Below the pieces are notes generated by a model. It made no database searches, had not been told where the DNA came from, and saw only the letters and a list, made by a program, of their open reading frames with translations. The translations under genes and the position numbers were made by a program. A stretch of 64,000 nucleotides of DNA from Talpa occidentalis. Its lineage: Eukaryota > Chordata > Mammalia > Eulipotyphla > Talpidae. This document shows, piece by piece, positions 22,294 through 33,360 of this stretch. Numbering within the stretch: the first letter of the stretch is position 1; the number at the start of each line of letters is the position of its first letter. Where the stretch lies: assembly GCF_014898055.3 (NCBI RefSeq), contig NW_023601543.1:63191782-63255781 (forward strand). Direction: 5' to 3'.

Positions 22294-22563
22294 GGGCCTC
22301 CCCGGTGGCGCAGCAGTTGAGCACTGGGCTGCGAAGCTGCCTGCAGACTCTGCAGCACCAGTTCGATCCCCGGCCACTGGCGAGGGTCCCACATGGCACC
22401 ACAGACCTCTCCTGACGCACCCGCTGCTCCCCTCAGCAGTGTATTTCGTCAGTCTGCCTGTTTTGTTCCCCGCTCTGTCTCTGGTGAATCCTCTCACCCT
22501 TCCGCGCATCTGGCCTGTACACTGGTTCTTGTGTAAATGAATAAATAAATCTTAAAAAAAAAA
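22294..22563 (+). mobile_element. tRNA-derived SINE, chimeric (A-like head, B-like tail)
   Basis: The head is family A (GGTGGCGCAGCAGTTGAGCA), but the 3' part reads GAATCCTCTCACCCTT, CTGGCCTGTAC and TTCTTGTGTAAATGAATAAA as in family B. The TSD AAGAAGGGTCTCAAATG is array sequence and is intact on both sides. It is the reciprocal of the chimera at 17,364. Confidence 0.93.
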
Positions 22564-25228
22564 AAGAAGGGTCTCAAATGTCAGAAACGGTCTCAAGTAG
22601 TTAGGAAATGTAGAAATAAGCGAGCCTCAAATATGTCAAGAGTCATCTTGCTTACACAGGAAGAGTCGCAGGTAGACAGGAGGAGTATCCAGCACAGGAG
22701 AAAACAAGTCAGGAAGGGTCTGCAACTGGTGAGGAAAGGTCTTGAATTCAACAAGCAGAGTTTAAAATACATTTCTGATGGTCCTTTACAGATGGGAAAA
22801 TTAGAAAGAGTATTGAGTACCTTAGAAGGGCTCTCAAATCTGTCAAGAAGAGTCTCACACGTGTCAGAAAGTGTCACAATTAGAGAGTAATTCGTTCAAA
22901 TCCATCACAAATCATCTGAAACAACTTAGGAATAGTCTCTATGTACATAGAAAGAGGTCAACAAGTGTCTCAAACAGAGAGCAGCAGTCTCCAATGTTGG
23001 GAAAGGTCACAATATGTCAAGAGTCTCAAATTTGTCAGAAAGAGTTTCAAATAAATAAGCACAGGTCTCAGACATGATAGCAAGGGTCCCACACAAGTCA
23101 TGAAGGGTCTCACACAAGTTGTATAGCGTCTTATGTAAGCCAGAAAGGGTTCTAAACACAGCAGTGGGCCTCCACATCATCAGGGAGAGTCTTAAATAGG
23201 AAGAGCCTCAACTTTGTAAGGGTTTCAAACATGGCAGGCAAATCTCAAATAGTCAGGAAGAGTTTCAAATATAACAGGAAGAGTCTTGTCATGTCAGAAT
23301 GCATTTCAAAATGAGAGGAAGTGCCACAAAGAGAGAGGAAGGATCTAAAACACACCACAAATTTTCTCAAACCAGACTGGAAGGTCCTCAAAGCAGTAAG
23401 GAAGATCTTTTAAATTTGTCAGTAAGAAACGAAAGCAAATAGGGAAGTGTCTCAAGGAAGTCAGAGGATCGCTAATATTTTTAGTGTCAAAAAGTCGTGA
23501 AGACTCTCAAACCTGACAAGAAGAGTCTGAAGTACATAGGGAAGGTTCTTAGATTCATTAGAAAGTTCTCAAATACATCAAAAGGAGTCTCGAATATAAT
23601 AGTAAAAGATTCAGGCTTGTCAGGAAATATCCAGAATGGAGAGGAAGTTTTATATACACAAGGAGGTATCACAGACAGATCTGGAAATTTCTCAAAGTAG
23701 TAAGGAAGGATTATAAATAAGTCAGTAAGAGTGTCAAACAGAAATGGATTGTCTCCGATACAACTCAGAGTGTCAACCTGTCAGTTATGGTCTCAAACTG
23801 TCATGAAGTGTCTCAAATAAGTTAGGAAGAATCTCAAATATGTCAGGAAGAAAAGCACACATGTCAGGAAGTTTCTCAAACATCTCAGAAAGTGCCACAG
23901 AGAGGAAGGGTCTCACATACATCAGGGATCTTCTTGAATAAGTCTAAAAGGGTCTCAATGTTGTCAGAAAAAGCATCAAGTATACAAACAAAGGTCTCAA
24001 ACTGAGAGAAAGGGGACTAAATACCTTTAGAGGGTCTCAAAATTATCAGAAAATGTTTCAAATAATTTGAGAAGGGTCTTAAGCGAGTCAGAAAAATTTC
24101 CTAATATGTTAGAAAGATTCACAGTTGCTCTGAAACATGCTATGAAGGGATTCACATACATAAGGAAGGTTCTTAAACATGTGAGGAATGGTCTTGAACT
24201 TCTCAGGAATGGCCCAGATCAGAGAGGAAGATTCTCAAATACACAAGGAAGTGTCTTATACAAGAAAGGAATATTCTCCAGGTCATAAGGATGAACCATG
24301 AATAAGTCAGTAACGTTTACCAAACAGAAGAAAGTGTCTGAAATTCATGTGTGAGAGTCTAAAGCAAGTCAGAAAGGTTCTCAAACAGGTTGGGAAGGGC
24401 CTAAAGCAAGTTAGGAAAGATCTCATATCTTTCAGGGAGAGTTTCAAAATGTGATGAAGAATCTCAAATATTTCAGGAAGAATCTTAAATAGGAAAGGAA
24501 GGTTCTCAGATTTGTCAGAAATTATTACAAAGAGATAGGAAAAGTCTCAAATATGTCATGAATGGCCTTAAAGAGTCAGGAAATGTTTCAGAGCCTTCAA
24601 GGAGATCCTCAAATATATCAGATAGAATAACAAACAGGTCAGGAATAGTCTCAAATGTATATGAAAGAATTTCAAGTCAAGAACAGTCTCTAACATGTCA
24701 GGAAGCATCTCTAATAAGCCAGAATGTGTCTCAAATGGAGGGGAAGAGCTTCAAATATCCTCAGGAATGGTTGCATGCATGTCAGGAAGGCAATCAAAAG
24801 TCAAGAAGAGTCATGCATGTCACAGTGGGTTTCAGACACCTTTGTCTCAATATTATCAGGAAGAGTATCAAATGCACATGATGAGATGTGTCTTAAATAT
24901 GAGAGAAAGTGTTCCCAAGATAGAGAAAAGATCTAAAATACATCACCAACCTTCTTAAACCAGACTGGAATGTTCTCCAAGTGGTCGGAAAGAGCCTTAT
25001 ATTTGTCAGAAAGGGTCAGGATGAGTCTTATAAAGATCTTAAACATTTCAGTTAAGGACTCAAATGAGCTGGGAAACACTTAGGCAAGTCGGTAAAGGTC
25101 TCATGTATGAAGAGTCTCACACTAGTTATGAAGGGTCTTAAACATGGGAGAAAGAGTCCTAAAGAGGCATAGAAGATTCTCAAATCCATCAGGAATGGTC
25201 TTGAAGAGACAAAAAAATCTTGAAGATG

Positions 25229-25487
25229 GACCTCCCCTGGTGGCGCAGCAGTTGAGTGCTGGGCTGCGAAGCTGCTCACAGCCTCTTGCAGCACCGGTTC
25301 GATCCCCGGCCCCCGGTGAGGGTCCAACATGGTGCCTCTCCTGCTGCCCGCTGCTCCCCTCAGCAGTGTACTTCATCATTCTGCCTGTTCTGTTCCCCGC
25401 TCTGGCTCTGGTGAATTCTCTCACCCTCCCACGTTTCTGACTGTACCCAGTGCTTGTATAAAAAAATAAATAAATCTTTAAAAAAAA
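25229..25487 (+). mobile_element. tRNA-derived SINE, family A, in the array
   Basis: A perfect TSD AAAAAAATCTTGAAGATG flanks it (25,211-25,228 and about 25,483-25,500). It carries a small deletion before CTCTCCTGCTGCCCGCTGC. Confidence 0.95.
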
Positions 25488-27607
25488 AATCTTGAAGATG
25501 TAAAGAAAAAAGTCTCAAATTCAGGAAATGTGTCAAATATATCAGGAAGAGTAATAAATATGTCAGGAATGGTCTCCAACCTGTCAGCAAAGGTCTCAAA
25601 TTGTCAGGAAGAGTTGCAAGCAAGTCATAAAAAGCCTTAAATATTTTGGGATGTGGATTTTATATAAGACAGGAAATTTCAATCTTGTCAGGAAGGGCCT
25701 CAAGTTAATCAGGCAGAGTGAAAATATTTGTCATGAGCAATCAGAAAGACTCTCCAATAAGTCAGAAAGGACCCCAGACAAAGAGGAAATGTCTCAAACA
25801 CATCAAGAATTATCTTAAAGTCAGAAACTGTTTCAGAGAAGTTTCACACATGTCAGGAAGTGTCTCCAGTAAGCCACAATGGGTCTCAAATAGGCAAGAA
25901 GAGTATCAGTATCAAACACTCTAGAAACAGCCTCCACACATGTCAGGAAGGGCCACATAGAATTCAACAGAGTCTTCTGAAGATCAAAAGGGTTTCAAAT
26001 ATATCAAGTAGGTCCTTCTACTATCAGGAGGAGTCCCAAAAATATTTGGAAGAGTTTCAAACACATCAGGAAAAATCACAGTCAGGAATAATCTCCAATA
26101 CCAGGAAGAGTCTCAAACATGAAGGGAAGTGTGGCAAAGGGAGAGGAAGCATCTGAAATAGAGTACAAATCCTCTCAAACCAAGCTAAAAGGATCTGAAA
26201 AATATCAGAAATAGCCTTAAATTCGTTAGCAAGAGCCTCAAACAGACAGAGAAGTCTCAAATCAGGAAGGGTCTCAGACATTTCGATATGGGGCTCAAAC
26301 AAATTCAGAAGCACCTCAAGCATGTCAGAAAAGAACTCATATATACCACAAAGAGGTTCTCAAACATATGAGGAAGTGTTACACATGAGGAAAGTTCTTA
26401 AATATGGCAAGAAGTACCACAAACACATGATAAGGAATATCAAGCATATCAGGCAGGGTCTTAAACTTGTCAGAAAGTTTCTAGAAAAGAAAAAGAGCCT
26501 CTCAAAGACATGAAGAAACAGCTCAAACAAATCAAAACATTCTCAAAATAATTAAGAAGCGTTACAGATAAGTCAGTAATGATCTCAAACACAAAGGAAG
26601 AGTCTTAGACACAACTGAAAGAGTGATACCAAGTCAGGAAGGAATTTAAAAGGATTTCAAATATATCAGGAGGAATCTCAAATATGCCAGGTAAAGTAGC
26701 AAACATATCAGGAAGTGATGCCAACAGACAGAGAGAGTCTCAAATACATCAGGAATCTCCTCAACTCTGGAAGATGCTTGAAGAGTCAGGAAGAACTTGT
26801 TAAATAAGTCATTAAGCACCTCATACTGAGAGAAAGAGACCCAAATAACTCAAGAAAGCTCTCTAACATGTTGGGTAAGGTTTTATATAAGTCAAGAAGT
26901 ATCTCAAGCAAGTTAGATAAGATATCTAGCATGGCAGGAAGAATCTTAGGATTCTTAAAGGGTTTCAAATACTCCAGGAAGAGTCTCCAACTTGTCAGGA
27001 ACGATCCAGAACAGAGAAGAAGAATATCAAATACATCAGGAAGGATCTCAAGCAAGTCAGGAAATTTCTCAAAGTGGTAAGGACAAGCTATAAATAAGTT
27101 AGTGAGGTGTATCAATAAGCAAGAGATGTCTCAAATACAACCCAAATGTCTCAAACAGGTTGAGAAGAGACCCAGAAGTTCGAAAAGGTGTTGAATATAT
27201 TTGGAAGAGAAAAAAAAAAAAAATCATGAAATCTTAAACATGTCAAGAAGAGTGTTAAATAGATAAGAAATGTTCTCAAATCTGTCAGGAATGCTCTCAA
27301 AGATAGGAAGAGACTAAAATATACCAGGAATTGTCTTAAAGTCAGGAATACCTCAAATAAATTGGGAGGATTCACAAACATGTTAGCAAGAGCAGTAAAC
27401 ATAGCAACAACAATCTCACACACAGGAGGAAGAGTCTCAGTCAGGAAGAGTTTCAAGCAAGTTTAAAGGGCTTCAGATATACTAGGAAAAGTCTGAAAAA
27501 AATCAGGAAGCATCTCAACGAGTCAGGAAGTGCTCAGATTTATCATAGTTTACAATATGTTTTGAAGGGTCTCAAACAGACGGGCAAAATCTCAAACATG
27601 TTAGTAG

Positions 27608-27990
27608 ATAAACTTGGTTGAATAGTGTCCCCCTGCAAATTCATGTACACCTAGAGCCTCGGGATGTGACCTTATTTGGAAATAGGGTCTCTGCAGATGT
27701 AATTAGTTAAGAAGAGGTCATATTGGACAAGAGTAGGCCCTACATGACTGGTGTCCTTATAGGAAGGTCATGTGAAGATACACAGAGAAGTGAATGCCAT
27801 GTGAAGATGGAGGGAGAGCTTGGAGTGATGCAGCCACAAGCCAAGGAATGCCAAGGATTGCCAATACTACTGACACCTTGATTTTAGATATCTGGCCTCC
27901 TGGACTGTCAGAGAAGTGATTTCTGTTGTTCTAAGATACCTAGTTGGCAGTACTTCTTTTTTTTTTTTTAACAGCAGCCATAGGAAAGTA
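27608..27990 (+). mobile_element. MLT1-type MaLR LTR embedded in the array
   Basis: Sense LTR phrases in order: TTGAATAGTGTCCCCCTGCA, GATGTGACCTTATTTGGAAA, GGGTCTCTGCAGATGTAATT, CAGCCACAAGCCAAGGAATG, TCAGAGAAGTGATTTCTGTT, and the terminal ACAGCAGCCATAGGAAAG. Array units lie directly on both sides. The family belongs to an ancient non-autonomous ERVL lineage shared by placentals. Confidence 0.82.
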
Positions 27991-27994
27991 AATA

Positions 27995-28690
27995 CAGTAG
28001 AGGTATTGAATGTGTTGGGAAGAGTCTCAAAGATGTCAGGATGTGTCTCAAACAAGATAGGAAGTATAGCCAAGAAAGAAGGAAAGTCTGGAATATATTA
28101 ACAATTCTCTCAAATGGACCATAATGATTCAAAATAGTCAGGATGAATTTTAATTTTATCAGTAATGGTCTCAAACAAAAAAGAAGAGTTTCAAATACAT
28201 CCAGAAAGGTCTGACAGATTTCAGTAAGTCCAGAAGTATCTCAAGTATGTCAGATGGTCTCAAATATAGCATGAGCATATTTCATACTTCAAACAAGTTA
28301 TAGAGACCGTCAGACTTTTCAGAAGGAGTCTTAAATACACAAGGAAGTTTCTTAAATATAGCATGATGGATCTCAAGCATGTAAGGAGGAGTTTTAACTT
28401 GTCTGGAAGTGTTTAAATGGAGAGAAAGAGTCTGACATACATAAGATAATATCTGAAATAAGTAAGGAAATATCTCAAATTAGTTAAGAAGATTAATTAA
28501 TAAGTCAGTAAAGGTCCCACACAGTGTCTTATATACAAGAGAGTGTCACCATATTAGGAATGATCTCAAAAGTCAAAAAGGGTCTTAAACATGTCAGGAA
28601 AAGTAAAAAACATGTTAGAAAGGCATTCAAACATGCCAGGACATGTCAGAAACAGAGAGGAAGAGTCTCATATACATTAAGACTCTTCTA
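27995..28690. repeat. 21-bp tandem array, block 4
   Basis: Roughly 33 units between the MLT1 LTR and an L1 fragment. Example: GTTGGGAAGAGTCTCAAAGA at 28,014. The AAGAAAGAAGGAAAGTCTGG segment near 28,070 echoes landmarks in block 3. Confidence 0.88.
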
Positions 28691-28990
28691 AAACACATTT
28701 TGCAACATGGATGGGTCTTGAGGGGATTACCTAAGTGAAATAAGTTAGGAGAAAGCCAAATACTATGTGAATACATTCACTTGTGGAATATAAAGGAAAA
28801 ACTGAACTCTTACACTCTGATAACAGAATGATAGTTACCAGAGGAGAAGGAAAGGAAAGGGAATGGACTGAAGGGACTGATTCGTTTTTGGTGGATGGTG
28901 ACTGAACAGTCGGATGGACCTGGTGGGAAAATGTTATCTTGGGAGCTATGCAATGCTGTACACTAATGTTACCTCAACTTAAAGAAATCT
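28690..28990 (+). mobile_element. LINE-1 3' end fragment (sense) in the array
   Basis: ACATGGATGGGTCTTGAGGG, CTAAGTGAAATAAGTTAGGA, TATGTGAATACATTCACTTG, then CACTAATGTTACCTCAACTT at the terminus. A short 5'-truncated copy. Confidence 0.78.
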
Positions 28991-30915
28991 CAAAAAAATT
29001 TGGAAGCATCTCGAACTTGTTAGAAAGTGCTTTAAAGATATCAATAAGGGTTTTAGCAGAGAATAATGGGTCTGAAAAACATCCATCAGGGTCTAAAACA
29101 CGTCTCTACATTTTTCAAACGACTCATGAAGTAGTTCAGACATTTCAGGAAGAGTCTGAAATAGGTCAGGGATATTCTTAAATATGTCAGGAATGGTCTC
29201 AGAAAAAGAAGAAGAGTCTCAAATACAGGAAGAAACTCTGATGCAACTCAGAAAGGATGTCAAACACATGAGGAAGCGTCTACCCTGACAGGAAGAGTCT
29301 CAAATAGAAGGAGAACCTCTAACACCTCAGGAAGAGTCTCAAACAGGTGAGGAAGAATCTTAAATATGGCATTTAATATCTCTAGCAAGTCACAAAGAAT
29401 CACACTGCCCGAAATAGTTTTAAATATGTAAGGAATTTTCCCAACAAATGTCTTGAATACATCAGAAAATCTGTCAAAGTAATCTAGAAAGTTCTCAAGG
29501 TCATTACAAGTGTCTTGTCTGGTGAAGATGGTCACACAATTGTAAGGCAGCATATCAAACTTGTGAAGACAAGAATGACAAGAAAGACAGAGAGGAAGAA
29601 TCTATCTGAAAGTAGTTACGAAGAGTTTTTCACATTAACCAGGATGGGAATCAGAGACAAGAAGTATTTCAAATACTTCAGGAATGGTCCCAAGCATGTG
29701 AAGAAGACAGAGAGGAAGAATCTCAAGCATATCAAAATAAGTTTAAATTATATCAGGAGGAGCCTTGAATAATTAAGAAAGGATTTTAAAATGGTCAGGA
29801 AGGGCCTCAAAATTTGTCAGGCATAGTTTAAAATATATTATGAAAGGGTTTCAGACAGAATTTCAAATATGTCAGGAGGGGCCTCAAACAAGTCAGGATG
29901 ATATCAAGTATTTCGGGACAGGTATGAAACATATCAAGGAAGTCTTTCAATATGTCAGGAAGAGTCTCAAATACACTAGGAAGTGTTTCAAATAAGGCTG
30001 GAAATGCCTCAAGTACCTCAGCCAGGGTCTCAACCTTATGGGAATGGTTGAAATACATCACTAAAGATCTCAAACTGCTCAAGAATATTCTAAAACATGA
30101 CAAAGAGATTAAAATGTTCAAGAAAATTTCAAATTCATTAGGAAGAGTCTCTAATATGTCTGTCAAAGACAAGTCTGGATAGTCTCAAAGAGTCAGAAGA
30201 GCTTTAAGGATGTCAGAAAGCATCTCTAACTGAGAAGTCTCAAATACATGGGAAAAGGCTTCAAATACTTCAGGATTTCAAGGGTCAGGAAGACTATGAA
30301 ATAAGCCAAGAAGGGTCATCAGAAAAAGTCTCAAATAGTAAAGTCTTCAAAATTATCAGTAGGACCTCAAATTTATAAGAGAGTTTCTCTCAAACAGGGA
30401 GGTTGGGTCTCAAAAATGTCAAAAAGTATCTCCCAAAGTCAGTATATGATTGTACTCAGGAATAGTTTTCAATATACCAGTGAAGTTTTTAGAATCAGGA
30501 AGAGGCTCAAATGCTTCAGGAAGGGTCTCAAAAAGCTTAAGAAGTTTTGAACAACTCAGAAAAGTTTTTAAATATATCAGGAAAAGTCTCAAAAAGTAGG
30601 AAAGGGTTTCAAATTTGTCAGGAAGAGTCTCAAATTCCAAGTCATTTAAACCTGGAAGAGTCTCAAATAGATAATCTCAAAAATGTCAAAAAGGTTTTCA
30701 AACAAGTCAGGATAAGTCTAAAATATCTCAAGAAGGATTTTCAATAAATCAAGGAGTCTCTCAAGATGTCAGGAAGTGTCCAGCATGGCTGGAATTATCT
30801 CAAATATGTTACAAAAGGTCTCAACAAGAGGTATCAGCAAGGGTCTCAATTCATGAAGGATCTCAAGCAAGACAGGAAGTGGCCCAGTCAAGAAGTTTAA
30901 AGTACATTAAAAAAG

Positions 30916-31191
30916 GGGCCTCCCCAGTGGTGCAGCGGTTGAGCGCTGGGTTGCGAAGCTGACCGCGGCCTCTGTGGAGCCGGTTCGATCCCCGGCTGCT
31001 CCCCGGCCACCGGAGGAGGGTCCCACATGGCGTGCAGACCCCTCCTGCCGCCCGCTGCTCCCCTCAGCAGTGAACTTTGGTCCTTCTGCCTGCTCTGCTC
31101 CCCGCTCTGACTCTGGTGAATTCTCTCACCCTCCCGCGCTTCTGACTGTACCCAGTGCTTGTATAAATAAATAAATCTTTAAAAAAAAAAA
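30916..31191 (+). mobile_element. tRNA-derived SINE, family A, in the array
   Basis: Perfect TSD TAAAGTACATTAAAA. The B box GGTTCGATCCCC is intact and the CpG content is high. Confidence 0.95.
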
Positions 31192-31215
31192 TAAAGTACA
31201 TTAAAAGAAACTCAA

Positions 31216-31499
31216 GGACCTCCCTGGTGGCACAAGGGGTTAAGCACCACACTGTGAAGCAATCCGCAGCCTCTGCAACACGAGTTTGATCCGTGGCCGG
31301 ACAGGGAGCAATCCACATGGCAAAGCCGACCTCTCCTGGCTCACCTGCTGCTCCACTCAGCAGTGTATTTGGGTCGATCTGCCTGTTCTGTTCCCCACTC
31401 TGTCTCTGGTGAATCCTCTCTCCCTCCACAGCTCTGGCCTGTACCCCAGCTCTTGTATGCATAAATAAATAAGTCTTTAAAAAAATTAAAAAAAAAAAA
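31216..31499 (+). mobile_element. tRNA-derived SINE, family B, in the array
   Basis: Starts about 25 bp after the previous SINE's duplication. Tail TATGCATAAATAAATAAGTC plus A(n). The TSD is approximate (AAAGAAACTCAA and AAGAAGAAGCTCAAA). Confidence 0.93.
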
Positions 31500-32043
31500 A
31501 GAAGAAGCTCAAATATGTCAGTGTCTCAAAACAAGTTAGGAATAATCTTAAAGTAGTGATGAACAGTCTTGAACAAATTAGAAGTTGAAACATGTCAGGA
31601 ATAGTTCAAGTCACTCCAGAAGGATCTTGCATGGAAAGGAACAGTTTTAAATAGTCCAGAAAGTTCTCATACCTGTTAGGAAGAGTCTAAACAAGTCCAG
31701 AAGGATCTCAAGTACTTTTGGAAGGGTCACACACAGAGGAAGTCTCAAATAAGTCAACTAAGTTCTCCAACATGGCAGAAAGTATCCGACAAGTCTTCAA
31801 GGGTCTGAAAAATGATAGGAAGAGGATTAAACACATCAGCAAGTATCTCACTTAGATTAGGCAAGGTCTCAAACGTACCAAGAAGTTTCTCATATGCTCA
31901 GAAATGCTGTCAAACATATCAGGAAGGGTCTGAAATATATCAGATGGGGGTCTCAAACATGGTAGGAATCATCTCAAACAAGATAGGAAGAGTCGAAAAT
32001 AGTCCAGAAGAGTTTTAAACATGTTAAGTAAGAAGAGCAAACA

Positions 32044-32350
32044 GGGCCTCCCCGGTGGCGCAGTGGTTGAGCGCTGGGTTGCGAAGCTGCCCACGGCCTC
32101 TGCGGTGCTGGTTCGATCCCCGGCTGCTCCCCGGCCACCAGAGGAGGGTCCCACATGGCACGCAGACCTCTCCTGCCGCCCGCTGCTCCCCTCAGCAGTG
32201 TACTTCGGTCCTTCTGCCTGCTCTGCTCCCCGCTCTGGCTCTGGTGAATTCTCTCACCCTCCCGCACTTCTGACTGTACCCAGTGCATGTATAAACAAAA
32301 CAAACAAACAAACAAAATAAATAAAACATGCCTCTATTAAAAAAAAAAAA
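32044..32350 (+). mobile_element. tRNA-derived SINE, subfamily A2, in the array
   Basis: The tail carries CATGTATAAACAAAACAAAC and ACATGCCTCTATT before poly-A. The TSD is AAGAAGAGCAAACAG on the left and AAGAATAGCAAACAG on the right. Confidence 0.96.
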
Positions 32351-32701
32351 GAATAGCAAACAGACAGGAATAGTGTCAATATATCAGCAATGGAGTTATG
32401 TTAGCAATGGTCTCAAGCAAGTCTGGAAGAGTCTCAAACCAGTCAGAATGGGTTTCCGAGTTGTCAGGTACAGTTTTAAATATGTGTGGAAGGATCTTAC
32501 ACAGGAAGAATCTCAAATATGCTGGGACTCATTTCAAATGTCAGGAAGCATGTCAAAATCCTCAGGACTACCCTAAAATAAGTAAGGAAGGGTCTCCAGT
32601 ACCTCAGAAAGAATCTTAAGTCAGGAATATCTCAAGTATTTCAGGAAGGGTCTCTCACCTAAAAGGATGGCTCTAAAAACAAATTAGAAATGGTCTCTAA
32701 T

Positions 32702-32972
32702 GGGCCTCCCTGGTGGCACAAGAGGTTAAGACACAACCTATGAAGCTATCCGCAGCCACTGCAGCATGAGTTCGATCCCCAGCCAGGGAGATACCCACTT
32801 GGCGCAGCAGACCTCTCCTGTCTCACCCACTGATCCCCTCAGAGTGTATTTCAGCCAGTCTGCCTGTTCAGTTCTCCACTCTGTCTCTGGTGAATCCTCT
32901 CACCCCCCACACCTCTGGTCTGTACCCTAGTTCTTGCGTGCATACATAAATAAATCTTTAGAAAAAAGAAGA
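32702..32972 (+). mobile_element. tRNA-derived SINE, family B, in the array
   Basis: A long TSD, GAAATGGTCTCTAAT with matching bases to its left, lies on both sides. The right copy falls at the join with an L1 3' fragment. Confidence 0.95.
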
Positions 32973-32984
32973 AATAGAAATGGT

Positions 32985-33178
32985 CTCTAATTAGTGGTTA
33001 CAGAAGGAAAAGAAGAAGGGTAGTGTGTAAATTGGGACAAAGGTTTGGTAAGGGTAGGTTTGGATGGTTAGCAGTGAATTTAATGTAGTTCATACAAATG
33101 TTGATTCTAAGTCGTGTATATCTGAAACTTAATATTATAATGCAATATTACTTCAGTAAAAAGAAAAAAAAAGTTTTA
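32985..33178 (+). mobile_element. LINE-1 3' terminus fragment (sense)
   Basis: GTGGTTACAGAAGGAAAAG, then TATATCTGAAACTTAATATT and CAATATTACTTCAGTAAAAA form a short L1 3' end with an A-rich finish. Confidence 0.65.
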
Positions 33179-33179
33179 G

Positions 33180-33360
33180 AATAAAGAATGATCTGAAACA
33201 TTCAGAAAGGATCTCAACAAAGTTAGGAAGACAGATAGCCATATCAGAAGGTTATCTAATTCCTCAGATAGAGTCTGAAACCAGTCAGAAAAGGCTTTAA
33301 AAAGAGTCTCAAATGTCAGACATCTTCTCAAATGTGTCAGGAAGGGTCTTAGTTTAGATG
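33180..33360. repeat. 21-bp tandem array, block 6 (right end)
   Basis: The last recognisable units. A final good unit is CAAATGTGTCAGGAAGGGTC near 33,330. The periodicity then stops. Confidence 0.8.

Larger units (their letters stand above)
21716..27605. repeat. 21-bp tandem array, block 3 (largest)
   Basis: Nearly 5.1 kb of array sequence after subtracting three SINEs. The unit varies mostly at the ATATG and the GAAG-to-GTCTC junction. Clusters near consensus occur, e.g. AGGAAGAGTCTCAAACATG near 26,105. Segments at 23,620-23,740, 24,200-24,320 and 26,998-27,118 align with each other over about 110 bp, which indicates longer-range duplication. On the reverse strand the unit reads as FETLPDI heptads. 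No frame stays open far. Confidence 0.9.
28990..32985. repeat. 21-bp tandem array, block 5
   Basis: About 2.9 kb of array sequence once four SINEs are removed. A regular run is 29,935-30,050, where consecutive units of 20-22 bp can be laid out (AGGAAGAGTCTCAAATACAC, then AGGAAGTGTTTCAAATAAGG, and so on). All four SINEs here are in + orientation. Confidence 0.9.

Noticed and set aside
21716..33360. Many 60-115 codon frames with seven-residue periodicity on both strands
   Set aside because: They follow from the 21-bp tandem unit. Five frames are open at once, the frames are broken by indels, and no single frame is favoured.
7050..33360. CRISPR-like array
   Set aside because: The repeat is contiguous and degenerate without conserved repeats separated by unique spacers, and the window is mammalian.
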